Of a DNA stretch of 33,501 nt, positions 26,061-33,501 are shown in pieces (position 1 is the stretch's first letter; every line of letters starts with the position of its first letter). The translations under genes were made by a program, and so were the position numbers. This stretch comes from an uncultured Paraglaciecola sp. Its GTDB lineage: Bacteria > Pseudomonadota > Gammaproteobacteria > Enterobacterales > Alteromonadaceae. The notes under the pieces are model-generated. The model worked only from the letters and a program-made list of their open reading frames with translations, searched no databases and was not told the DNA's origin. Location of the stretch: the NCBI RefSeq assembly GCF_913058035.1, contig NZ_CAJXPA010000031.1, forward strand, positions 1-33,501. The letters are read 5' to 3'.

Positions 26061-27545
26061 ATGATTTCACGCATTTTAATTATTCTATATTTACTTTTAC
26101 CAATAATAGGCGTGAATGGCGCTGCGGCGTCTGAAAAACGCTTAACCTTGGTGTTTGCTGGTAGCATACCTAATATTGGTATACAGACCTATGGCACTTT
26201 CACAGGCCTTGCGGGTTTATTAGAAAAAATGCGAGCCGAAAACACCCCTACAATATTTACCTTTGCTGGAGGAAGTTTAGGACCGAGTCCTTTGTCTAGT
26301 TTGGATAGTGGTTCACACATCATCGATATTCTGAATACTTTAGAGCCGGATTTGATGACGCTTACAAAACGCGAGTTCAGTTATTTTGAAGATGAGCTTA
26401 CTTTACGTTCTTATGAGGCCGCCTTTCCAATTGTTAGCAGTAACCTTTTTGACCCATTAACTAACGGTACTCTTGAGGGTATTTTAACCAGCCTTATTAT
26501 TGAAAAAGATGACATCAAGGTTGGTTTTATTTCAATTTTAGACGAAGAGGTAGTGGAAGAGTACCTATTGGAAAGAGTCAGCATATTTGAGCCTCGCCAA
26601 GTCATTCAGGAGAAAATTGCTGAGCTCAAACAAAAAGGTGCAGAATTGGTGGTGCTGGTTTACTCCAAAGAAAGAGATTACTATCAAACTCTTATATCTG
26701 AAAATCAAATTGACTTTGCTTTAAGAGTGCTCAATGTAGACACACAACATCAATCTAAAAAGGTCTACTCTATTTCCGGTCAAAAGCCATTCATGTTGCT
26801 TCGCATGAGTTGGCAAACTGACAGCCGAGTAAAAAATCTCACTATTGATACCCCAACAGTTAATTACTCTTACCAACCGAGTAAGCCCACAACTCCCTTG
26901 CTAGTTGATGAATACAACCACAGACTAGATAGACTACTCAGTCAAAAAATCGGTTTTTTTGGTAATGAAGTTCAAACAACGAGAAGTCTAATTAGAACTA
27001 TGGAAATGCCGTTTGGCAACTTCATCGCTGACGCACTTAAACACTATGCAAAAGCCGATATTGGTCTAATCAATGGTGGCGCTATACGTGGTGATAAAAT
27101 TTATACTAAAGGGTCCTCTATCACCAGAAGAGATATTGCTACAGAAATACCTTTTAGGTCAAATGTAAGTGTTTTATCTGTAACAGGGGCACAATTATTA
27201 CTGGCTTTAGAAAATAGCGTCAGCAAGGTTGAAATTGCAGAAGGCCGGTTTTTACAAGTATCAGGAATATCTTTTGTCTATTCCATTAACAAACCAGTTG
27301 GCGAGCGCGTACAAACCGTAAGCATCAATGGAAATTTATTAGATCCTAAGAAAAAATATTCAGTCGGCACTTCTGATTATCTGGCAAACGGTGGGGATGG
27401 TTATGATGTGTTTGAAAACGCCCTGATCCTAGAACAAAACAATCGACAGCCCCCTTTGTTAGCCGATGTTGTTATCCGCATGATTCAACGGCAAGAGACC
27501 ATTTTACCTAAAATTGAATTTAGAATAAAGCGAGTTTACGAATGA
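26061..27545 (+). CDS. 5'-nucleotidase-like periplasmic protein with degenerate metallophosphatase motifs
   Basis: The product of about 494 residues has an N-terminal signal peptide (to about AAAS, residue 24). A metallophosphatase-like domain (about 27-265) and a 5'-nucleotidase C-terminal domain (about 290-490) follow. The C-terminal domain keeps its usual blocks: GNFIADAL (319-326), NGGAIRGD (338-345), IPFRSNV, VTGAQL and GGDGYDVF (444-451). In the N-terminal domain I cannot find any of the standard metal-binding signatures (TND.HG, D.GD, GNHE, GH.H); the matching places read FAGSIPNI, FAGGSLGPS, LTKREFSYF and LNVDTQHQ. Enzyme activity is therefore doubtful, and a nucleotide-sensing role is my inference. 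I chose the ATG at 26061 over a TTG at 26055. Its end overlaps the diguanylate cyclase gene by ATGA, so the two are translationally coupled. Confidence 0.82.
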   Translation: MISRILIILYLLLPIIGVNGAAASEKRLTLVFAGSIPNIGIQTYGTFTGLAGLLEKMRAENTPTIFTFAGGSLGPSPLSSLDSGSHIIDILNTLEPDLMTLTKREFSYFEDELTLRSYEAAFPIVSSNLFDPLTNGTLEGILTSLIIEKDDIKVGFISILDEEVVEEYLLERVSIFEPRQVIQEKIAELKQKGAELVVLVYSKERDYYQTLISENQIDFALRVLNVDTQHQSKKVYSISGQKPFMLLRMSWQTDSRVKNLTIDTPTVNYSYQPSKPTTPLLVDEYNHRLDRLLSQKIGFFGNEVQTTRSLIRTMEMPFGNFIADALKHYAKADIGLINGGAIRGDKIYTKGSSITRRDIATEIPFRSNVSVLSVTGAQLLLALENSVSKVEIAEGRFLQVSGISFVYSINKPVGERVQTVSINGNLLDPKKKYSVGTSDYLANGGDGYDVFENALILEQNNRQPPLLADVVIRMIQRQETILPKIEFRIKRVYE

Positions 27546-29158
27546 CTACTTTGTCGGCAAAAAAAGTGGCGCGAGTATCACTGGTAAAAGTATTTAGTGC
27601 TGGCCTAGTAGGAATATTATTTGTTTTTATTCTACTCAGTTATTTTACCTTTACGCGCTTACTGAGTTTTGAATCAACACTGACAGACATATCTAATAAA
27701 TCCTTACCCAATCTAATACAGATAAGTCAACTTTATAGTCAAGCATCCAAACTATTAGAATCTACAGAGCTTTTGTCTAAATCCTCATCAGATGCATCAA
27801 AACGTTTAGCTGAAAAACAACTTCAGTCCAACCTGATGAATATTCGTAATTCAGCAAAAGAAATATTTGCAAATGAGTTTTTAGATACACAAATAAATAC
27901 CATCTCTATCGAATTAAATGAATTTTCTGATTTAATAGAAGAGCGTTTGCAAACTAAAAACATTATTGAGTTATTAAGAACACAAGCGTATGAGCTAAAT
28001 CTTAAAGCGATTGATACCGAGAGACTCAACTCTTCGTCCTGGGTGTTAACGTTTTCCCAAGTATCAGTAAATGTGAGCAGAGTACTGAACGAAAAAAGAC
28101 TACAAAGAGTTAGATTTTCATTTAATCAGTTAAAGGAACAACTCAACGAACTTAGCGCTTTTTCTGCCGAAGAACAAAATAATGTGGCTAAGCGTCAATT
28201 AACTGAGCAGTTTAAAACATTACTTTTTAGTGAAAATGGAATGGAATCGTTAAAGATACAATCTTTGCGTTTAGAAGGTAGAGCTTTAGGAAGAGAACGC
28301 TTTGTTCATAATTTAATTGTAGATTATGTGACGCAACTAGGTTTTTTTACTCATCAGACAGAACTAAGTATCACGTCACAAGTAGCCTCTTCTGTTAGTA
28401 AAATGAAAGAACAGACACAACTCATTAGGTTAATATTGATAGGAGGCGTTGTTTTTCTGATAGCTATCGTCATTTTATTCCAACAACGCATACTTAAAAG
28501 AATCGGCGTTTTTAATCAAATGTTACTTAGTAGATCCCAAGGATTTGATTATCAAATCGAACTTGATGGTAACGACGAGATCACAGATTTGGTGGAGACC
28601 TTCAATGAATTTACTCAAACAATTGAAATACAAAAACAAAAACTTGAAAAACTTTCGATGTCTGATGGGTTAACTGGTATCGCAAATCGAAGGGCTTTAG
28701 ATATACGACTAGAACATGATATTGAACTATCAGTTAGACAAAGATCTACTGTAACTATCTTGCTCATGGACATAGATTGTTTCAAACTTTACAACGATAA
28801 CTATGGTCACTTGGCCGGGGACCAATGTTTAAAAGATGTCGCGAATGTTGTCTGTGATTCATTGCAACGTGATACCGACTTCGTGGGTCGGTATGGTGGT
28901 GAGGAATTTGTTTGTGTCCTTCCAGGCACTGATACACAAGGCGCAGCAGAGGTCGCGGTCAACATTATTGAAAAAATGAGACATAAAGCATTGCCACATA
29001 TATACAGCGATGTGGCAGATTATGTCACTATGAGTATTGGCATTGCAACTTCAAAGCCCACTGAAGTCTTGACACCTGAAACAATTATTAAGCGAGCCGA
29101 TACCGCTTTGTATGTTGCTAAAAACTCAGGTAAAAACTTGTATAGTATTTACTCATAG
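27542..29158 (+). CDS. Membrane diguanylate cyclase (HAMP-GGDEF)
   Basis: This is a 538-residue inner-membrane protein that should make cyclic di-GMP. Membrane segment 1 is at about 17-36, a mostly helical periplasmic sensor at 37-295, membrane segment 2 at about 296-314, and a HAMP-like linker at 315-365. The GGDEF domain (about 370-538) has SDGLTGIANRR, the metal-binding DIDCFKLYNDNYGH, the active site GGEEF at 452-456, and an inhibitory-site RxxD (R443-D446) five residues before it. The catalytic and feedback sites are therefore intact. It overlaps the nucleotidase-like gene by 4 bases; that protein is probably its periplasmic partner. The sensor domain has no named family that I recognise. 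Confidence 0.9.
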   Translation: MTTLSAKKVARVSLVKVFSAGLVGILFVFILLSYFTFTRLLSFESTLTDISNKSLPNLIQISQLYSQASKLLESTELLSKSSSDASKRLAEKQLQSNLMNIRNSAKEIFANEFLDTQINTISIELNEFSDLIEERLQTKNIIELLRTQAYELNLKAIDTERLNSSSWVLTFSQVSVNVSRVLNEKRLQRVRFSFNQLKEQLNELSAFSAEEQNNVAKRQLTEQFKTLLFSENGMESLKIQSLRLEGRALGRERFVHNLIVDYVTQLGFFTHQTELSITSQVASSVSKMKEQTQLIRLILIGGVVFLIAIVILFQQRILKRIGVFNQMLLSRSQGFDYQIELDGNDEITDLVETFNEFTQTIEIQKQKLEKLSMSDGLTGIANRRALDIRLEHDIELSVRQRSTVTILLMDIDCFKLYNDNYGHLAGDQCLKDVANVVCDSLQRDTDFVGRYGGEEFVCVLPGTDTQGAAEVAVNIIEKMRHKALPHIYSDVADYVTMSIGIATSKPTEVLTPETIIKRADTALYVAKNSGKNLYSIYS

Positions 29159-29167
29159 TCGCAACAC

Positions 29168-29719
29168 TTACGAGTTAACCGGCTCTTCATTTACACTTTT
29201 TTGAGCTATTTGGGAGTCGAATTCTTGGTTAAACCAACGCTTCAACATATTTTTTTCATAACGCAATGCTTCATTTCTAAAAGAGTGCTTACTGCGGTCG
29301 AGAAAAGACATATCTTTAAGTTCCACTTCTGCCTCTTGCAGAACTTGACCAGATGAATCTAATAGCTGATAACTAAAGTTTATCCTTGGTATATCAATAC
29401 TCTTGACGACACGAACATCTGCACCACCCGTACCCAAACCAATAAATGAAGCGGGCAAAACACGCCCGGCTAAGTCAAGATCACTTACTTTTATTAGTAA
29501 TTTATTGTTATCAGGTAGTGCCAATGCCAACTTATTCATATATTCGTTGATATGTTCAAACGTGTTTTCTCTGAACCTTTTGCGCGACTCATTACTAGAC
29601 CTCACGTCACGGTATTTTTCTGGCTTAACCCATTCAATTTCTACCTCAGTCTGGGCTACGACTTGACTGGATATACCTAACGTCATTGCAGAAATAATAA
29701 GTCCGATTAATATTTTCAT
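29168..29719 (-). CDS. DUF3016 domain periplasmic protein
   Basis: This is a 183-residue secreted protein: a signal peptide (about 1-23, ending VVAQ) followed by a DUF3016 domain starting VEIEWVKPEKYRDV and containing KVSDLDLAGRVLP and PRINFSYQLLD. The ATG at 29719 is chosen because it begins the signal peptide and has a GAGGAA ribosome site; an upstream ATG at 29791 in the same frame would put a hydrophilic stretch before it. The function of the family is not known. It is convergent with the diguanylate cyclase gene, with only 9 bases between the stops. Confidence 0.82.
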   Translation of the reverse strand: MKILIGLIISAMTLGISSQVVAQTEVEIEWVKPEKYRDVRSSNESRKRFRENTFEHINEYMNKLALALPDNNKLLIKVSDLDLAGRVLPASFIGLGTGGADVRVVKSIDIPRINFSYQLLDSSGQVLQEAEVELKDMSFLDRSKHSFRNEALRYEKNMLKRWFNQEFDSQIAQKSVNEEPVNS

Positions 29720-30043
29720 AATAAATTCCTCTACGTTACAGTGCTTGTCATTATTACTTTTATACATGAATGTATACTGAACCTTATTCAAATAAGTTGC
29801 AATTTACCTTCGTAAAACAAAAAAAAGTTCTTCTACACTCACCAAATACAACAAAACTGTACAAATGATTAAAAGAGCCCAAATATTGCCCATCTTTATT
29901 CTGCGTGGTTTACCTAACTTGGTTACTGTGGATGCAGTAAACATTATTTCCATGAATAACACTTCTATCCTCCCATCCATAAACATAAGGTTTTCATTCA
30001 CATACGCCGCACTAAACTTCTAAGCATCAGCTCAGTGTTAGTA
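29720..30043. other. Region upstream of the DUF3016 gene, no secure gene
   Basis: The only notable frame is a 65-codon one on the minus strand (29804-30001, GTG start). Its product would have one membrane segment (WALLIICTVLLYLV) and charged ends. It has no convincing ribosome site and I do not recognise it, so I treat it as a possible small membrane protein at low confidence. The promoter of the DUF3016 gene should lie in the first 100 bases. Confidence 0.4.
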
Positions 30044-30323
30044 GATGTAGTATTCAAGTAACATCAAACTATTGGAGATAAGCATGTATGAGTATACCTA
30101 GACGACGACGGTGTTGGTATTTCCTAGGAAATGCGTAAAAAACATTTTACCTTTTTCGCCCTGATGGGTCCCGAGATAGACATAATAGTCAAGCGGGTCT
30201 TGGTTTAGTTATCATAAAAGGATTGTCGATTGATATTAAGGAGAATGTTACGTAACCGGAAGCAAGTTTGGCGGGGCTAAATTTGTTATCAACTTACCCA
30301 AACAATTTTCTCAATCCATTTAG
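30044..30323 (+). pseudogene. Remnant of a sensor histidine kinase ATPase domain
   Basis: Plus-strand pieces match the end of a HATPase domain in order: a degraded N-box region near 30044, then VYLDDDGVGIS (from 30092), then a stop and EMRKKHFTFFA, then after a frame change NSQAGLGLVIIKGLSID, then after another change GSKFGGAKFVINLPKQ ending at a TAG (30321-30323). These are the G1, G2 and final GGA..F...LP elements of class I kinases, by eye most like the PhoQ/EnvZ group. There are several stops and at least two frame changes. No upstream sensor or HisKA part and no response regulator are visible, so only the 3' end survives. Confidence 0.7.
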
Positions 30324-30900
30324 GGATACTCTTACGGCTGATTTCGCTGCAGACTAAGCGTAAATTAATTCCATATAAAAGGGGTTTTTATCACCTGCAT
30401 GACAATAGTCTTGATTAAACTTGTTGAGCTCAGTTTTTGTGCTGGTAATTTTGTATAAATATTCAGTTTGCAGCACGGATAAATCTTGCACTTGCTGCAA
30501 AATTTAATTTCTAAATTTAACTAGTTGTTAATTATCTATGCTCATAGAAATACCATGCATCCACCTTGTTGTGGTCGTTTGCATGTCGGATAACCAAAGT
30601 TGTAAAACGCGCTGCGCAAAAACATAATCAAACATAAGATTTCAAGCATAACTATCGCAAGGCGCAACACAAAGTATTACTCAAGATCGATTATGTCTAA
30701 ATCTACGTAATGAATATATGGTAAAACGTATACGATAGTTATGCCTAGTGTTGACTATCGTATGATAATCCGTAGGTTATTATATAAGTATAAAAAGACT
30801 GACCGGGACCAAGCATGGCAGTTTACATGCTGATATACTCTTAACGTTACCTATTTGTTGAGCTCTCAACACCTGCATTTTGTTATACCAAGGACACCTA
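30324..30900. other. Gene-poor region before ccoG
   Basis: No intact gene is supported. A minus-strand stretch at 30354-30500 is open in two frames for about 50-60 codons, one of them protein-like (QTEYLYKITSTKTELNKF), but has no start signal or recognisable family. A 10-bp inverted repeat lies at 30730-30763 in the presumed ccoG promoter area. I found no clear FNR/ANR-type site (TTGAT-N4-ATCAA), which ccoG genes often have when they belong to a cbb3 oxidase cluster. Confidence 0.5.
30730..30763. promoter_or_regulatory. 10-bp inverted repeat upstream of ccoG
   Basis: ATACGATAGT (30730-30739) and ACTATCGTAT (30754-30763) form a perfect dyad with a 14-base loop, about 140-170 bases before ccoG. 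A TTGACT that could serve as a -35 overlaps the right arm. There is no T-run, so an operator or RNA hairpin is more likely than a terminator. Confidence 0.4.
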
Positions 30901-32340
30901 ATGAGTGAGCGAATTCCTGTTAAAAACATCTCACCCGTAAAAGTACACCACCCTGATAAAAATAAACACGATAATACTTATACTCCTCGCAGCAGAATTT
31001 ACGTGCGTTCTGTTTCTGGTATGTTGGAAAATTTCCGTCGGTTTTTTGGTCTGTTTTTTATGAGTCTTTTTGCACTCATCCCTTGGTTACAGTTTAATGG
31101 TAGTCAAGCTGTATTATTTGATTTTGGGGCACAGCGGTTTAATATATTTGGCTTGACACTATGGCCACAAGACTTGACGTTATTAGCATGGATATTGATA
31201 GTGGCTGCTTTTGCATTATTTTTTGTAACCACCTTTGCGGGTCGCGTTTGGTGTGGTTTCATGTGCCCACAAACGACTTGGACCTTTATTTATATTTGGT
31301 TTGAACAAACGATTGAAGGCAGCCGTCATAAACGAATGAAGCTAGATGAAAGAAAAATGGACTTTGATAAATTGTGGCGTAAAACTCTGAAACATATCGC
31401 TTGGGTTGGAATTGCCTTACTTACCGCGTTAACTTTTGTTGGCTACTTCACACCCATCGATACTTTGTTTATTGAATTTTTTTACTTTTCAAGTAGTTTT
31501 TGGGTTGTCTTTTGGGTGCTTTTTTTTACACTTTGCACCTATGGTAATGCTGGTTGGATGCGCGAGATCATGTGTACCCACATATGCCCCTACGCACGTT
31601 TTCAATCTGCAATGTTTGACAAAGACACCTTTACCGTTGCGTACAACGCAGAGCGAGGAGAAAAACGTGGGCCCAGAGGACGAAAAGTCAGCCGCGAAGA
31701 AAATCAAGCTGTAGGCTTAGGAGACTGTATTGACTGTAACTTATGTGTACAAGTATGCCCTACTGGCATAGACATTCGAAATGGTTTGCAATACGAATGT
31801 ATCAATTGTGGTGCTTGCGTTGATGCCTGTAATGGTGTGATGGAAAAAATGAACTATCCCAAAGGTCTGATTAGTTTTACTTCAGAGACTGAGCTAGCAG
31901 GTGGTAAAACAAAAATATTAAGACCCAAACTCATCGGTTACGGAATTGTTTTATTATTAATGTCCGGACTTTTAGTATTCGAAATCGTGTCTAGGAAACC
32001 TTTAGAATTAGATATCATTAAAGACCGTGTTCCTATGTACAGAGAAACAGGCAACGGGCTGATTGAGAATGTATTTACTTTGAAAATATTGAATAAATCT
32101 CAGATCACACAACGCTACCGTGTATACGTTGATAACCTCGAGGGGCATACTTTAATTGGTGAAAATGAAGCGACTGTTTCAGGTGGCGAGGTGTTTAATT
32201 TACCATTGAGTATTGCTATCAATCCGAAAAACTTAACTCAAGAATCCACCGAATTTAGTTTTAGGGTTGAATCAATTGACCATGATAACAGTCCCATCAA
32301 AGTACAAGAAATAAGTAAATTTTTGTATCCAGATTTATGA
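30901..32340 (+). CDS. ccoG: CcoG/FixG/RdxA family membrane polyferredoxin
   Basis: CcoG is an inner-membrane iron-sulfur protein needed for cbb3 cytochrome oxidase assembly; in Rhodobacter capsulatus it has been reported as a cupric reductase supplying Cu(I). The 479-residue protein has about five membrane segments (near 49-67, 93-112, 165-183, 190-211 and 343-361) and CxxxCP motifs at C118/C122 and C225/C229. Two 4Fe-4S clusters follow (C276, C279, C282, C286 and C300, C303, C306, C310), then a C-terminal immunoglobulin-like domain. I chose the ATG at 30901 with AAGGA upstream; a TTG at 30880 would add seven residues. No ccoNOPQ genes are in the window. Its stop overlaps the start of the decayed srkA (ATGA). 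Confidence 0.94.
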   Translation: MSERIPVKNISPVKVHHPDKNKHDNTYTPRSRIYVRSVSGMLENFRRFFGLFFMSLFALIPWLQFNGSQAVLFDFGAQRFNIFGLTLWPQDLTLLAWILIVAAFALFFVTTFAGRVWCGFMCPQTTWTFIYIWFEQTIEGSRHKRMKLDERKMDFDKLWRKTLKHIAWVGIALLTALTFVGYFTPIDTLFIEFFYFSSSFWVVFWVLFFTLCTYGNAGWMREIMCTHICPYARFQSAMFDKDTFTVAYNAERGEKRGPRGRKVSREENQAVGLGDCIDCNLCVQVCPTGIDIRNGLQYECINCGACVDACNGVMEKMNYPKGLISFTSETELAGGKTKILRPKLIGYGIVLLLMSGLLVFEIVSRKPLELDIIKDRVPMYRETGNGLIENVFTLKILNKSQITQRYRVYVDNLEGHTLIGENEATVSGGEVFNLPLSIAINPKNLTQESTEFSFRVESIDHDNSPIKVQEISKFLYPDL

Positions 32341-33216
32341 GTGCTTTTGATTTTCAGGACTTACCTCTGCTCTAATACTCGACCCAACAGAAGCACAATG
32401 TATGGTTGTTGAGTCTGGATTGTTAGCGCTGGGTTGTTACGAAAATACTTACGAAAATAGGGTTTATCCGTTTTTTGCTGAGAACAAAAAACGTCATGTA
32501 GCTTAGTTCTATCGGTCACAACGCTGCGGCTACACTAAAATTCAAGAGGAACATGATTTTTCTGTCGAGTCAGCTTCCCAAGGTACTTATGTAATAGTAC
32601 CGCTAACCATCAATAAACAATGTCTGCATATTTATAAATATTTTTATTCTGCACTTTTTTTGTCAACCAGCGGTCGACAATTCGAAGTGGACCATTTAGA
32701 ACATCGCCTCGCAATGAGTATCGAAGAGCATTTATTGCACTCTTTTTATTGCACTCTTTTTATTGCACTCTTTTTATTGCACTCTTTTTATTGCACTCTT
32801 TTTATTGCACTCTTTTTATTGAACTCTTTTTATTGAACTCTATTTATTGAACTCTTTAAAGAGGTGCTAAAAAGAAGTACTAAAAAGGGGTGCTAGATTA
32901 TTCATGGCTTTCTGAGGCTTACACACCGCTTTTTCACTATTTTATAGCAAATTGTTAACTTAGCTTCTTCGCTTTACACTGACACAAATAATAATAGGCT
33001 ACATATATATTGTCACATAGGTAATATTTTGCAGAGGGTTAACCCCGTTTTCAATGATCTAGATGATTGCAAAAGCGGACCTGCTATTCAAGACATGCGA
33101 ATGATGCTTTCGGGCACCAGCACCTTATGCAAACGTGCACACTCATATAAACTTATGAAGAGTAACGTGTCTTTGATAAGGCTCACCTTACATTAATAGA
33201 ACCATTACGAATTTAA
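32337..33216 (+). pseudogene. srkA: Decayed stress response kinase A (SrkA/YihE/RdoA)
   Basis: SrkA is a Ser/Thr protein kinase of the APH/choline-kinase fold that protects E. coli from stress-induced death; srkA precedes dsbA in many gammaproteobacteria. The ATG at 32337 overlaps the ccoG stop. The frame breaks after 12 codons, then resumes with LILDPTEAQ, ESGLLALG, YENRVYPF (32450-32473), a TAG at 32504-32506, FYRSQR, IQEEHDF, GRQFE (32672-32686) and HRLAMSIEEH. It runs into the 14-bp repeat array and stops at 32834. Further pieces are GNIL (33020-33031), NDLDDCKSGPAIQD (33053-33094) and, in another frame, LIEPLR (from 33193). These match E. coli SrkA in order. The catalytic HGD block is lost. 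This gene is clearly not functional. Confidence 0.88.
32734..32857. repeat. 14-bp tandem repeat, nine copies, inside the srkA remnant
   Basis: The unit is ATTGCACTCTTTTT. Six identical copies start at 32734, 32748, 32762, 32776, 32790 and 32804. Copies seven to nine (32818, 32832, 32846) carry a C to A change (ATTGAACTC), and the last two also differ in the T-run. The array follows directly on the codons for SIEEH of the former srkA. The period is not a multiple of three, so each copy changes frame; three copies read as a 14-residue hydrophobic peptide. Confidence 0.95.
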
Positions 33217-33390
33217 AATCTAATTAAACACAATGTGATTAAAAAGTAGCTACATTTTAGCCTTTTATCGCACGCTCCAAAATAGTCCGTTTTATTAACA
33301 CCACTTTCAAAGTCCTATCGGATTTTTTTAGTAGCTATGCTAATCTAAAACTAAATCTGAAACTAATTCTGAAAGAAGTTGTGAGATGTT

Positions 33391-33501
33391 ATGAAAAAAA
33401 TATTGTTATTAATCAGTTTTGCTTTGTTACTACCGTTACAGGCCTTTGCCCAAGAAAAATGGAGTGAAGGTACTCATTATAATATTATTGCTGAACAAGC
33501 T
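33391..33501 (+). CDS. dsbA: Thiol:disulfide interchange protein DsbA (N-terminal 37 residues, cut by window edge)
   Basis: DsbA introduces disulfide bonds into periplasmic proteins and is reoxidised by DsbB. Only the signal peptide (KKILLLISFALLLPLQAFA, cleavage after AFA near residue 20) and the first mature residues (QEKWSEGTHYNIIAEQ) are visible; the CPHC active site lies beyond the window. The short stretch fits DsbA well (the typical Y..L motif before the first strand), and the position after srkA agrees with the E. coli order. The ATG at 33391 has a GAAAGAAG-like ribosome site. With srkA decayed, dsbA must use a promoter in the 170 bases upstream, perhaps near TATGCTAAT at about 33336. 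Confidence 0.85.
   Translation, partial: MKKILLLISFALLLPLQAFAQEKWSEGTHYNIIAEQA

Noticed and set aside
30640-30890. FNR/ANR site upstream of ccoG
   Set aside because: No TTGAT-N4-ATCAA-like sequence was found; the closest candidates have several mismatches.
32734-32857. CRISPR-like array
   Set aside because: The copies are directly adjacent 14-bp units without spacers and no cas genes are present; it is a simple tandem repeat.

Overview
The window looks like a chromosomal segment of a moderately AT-rich marine gammaproteobacterium of the order Alteromonadales (Alteromonas/Paraglaciecola/Glaciecola-like). This rests on gene order and protein resemblance only: pilU-pilT divergent from yggS-proC-yggT-DUF4426, lptG-lptF divergent from pepA-holC-valS, a split transhydrogenase (pntAA-pntAB-pntB), and a ccoG-srkA-dsbA block. 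No database search was possible.

Layout. 1-4 kb (minus strand): recJ (cut by the window edge), dsbC and xerD. The usually compact xerD-dsbC junction holds about 1.47 kb of mostly decayed sequence, including a frameshifted small gene and a second multiply frameshifted one. 4-6.5 kb (minus): a DUF2007 protein with a zinc ribbon, then the twitching ATPases pilU and pilT. 6.5-9.2 kb (plus): yggS-proC-yggT-DUF4426, ending in a good terminator. 9.2-13.3 kb (plus): a Tat-type periplasmic binding protein followed by a hybrid histidine kinase, probably one signalling unit. 13.3-14.8 kb: no intact gene; a short tandem repeat and the remnant of a HlyD-type type I secretion adaptor. 14.8-18 kb (minus): tRNA-Leu(CAA) with its promoter and terminator, then the three-gene transhydrogenase operon. 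18.1-26 kb: an RDD membrane protein, lptFG for lipopolysaccharide export, and pepA-holC-valS. 26-29.2 kb (plus): a 5'-nucleotidase-like periplasmic protein whose metallophosphatase motifs appear to be gone, overlapping by 4 bases a membrane diguanylate cyclase. 29.2-30.9 kb: a DUF3016 protein and a region with the remnant of a histidine-kinase ATPase domain. 30.9-33.5 kb (plus): ccoG, a decayed srkA carrying nine copies of a 14-bp tandem repeat, and the start of dsbA.

Two themes stand out. First, two separate gene pairs each couple a periplasmic ligand-binding-type protein with a membrane signalling enzyme: binding protein plus hybrid kinase, and pseudo-nucleotidase plus diguanylate cyclase. 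They resemble in design the NspS-MbaA pair of Vibrio cholerae. Second, there are at least five decayed genes in 33 kb, and both short T-rich tandem repeats lie in or beside decayed sequence. This suggests a genome with ongoing gene loss and slippage-prone repeats.
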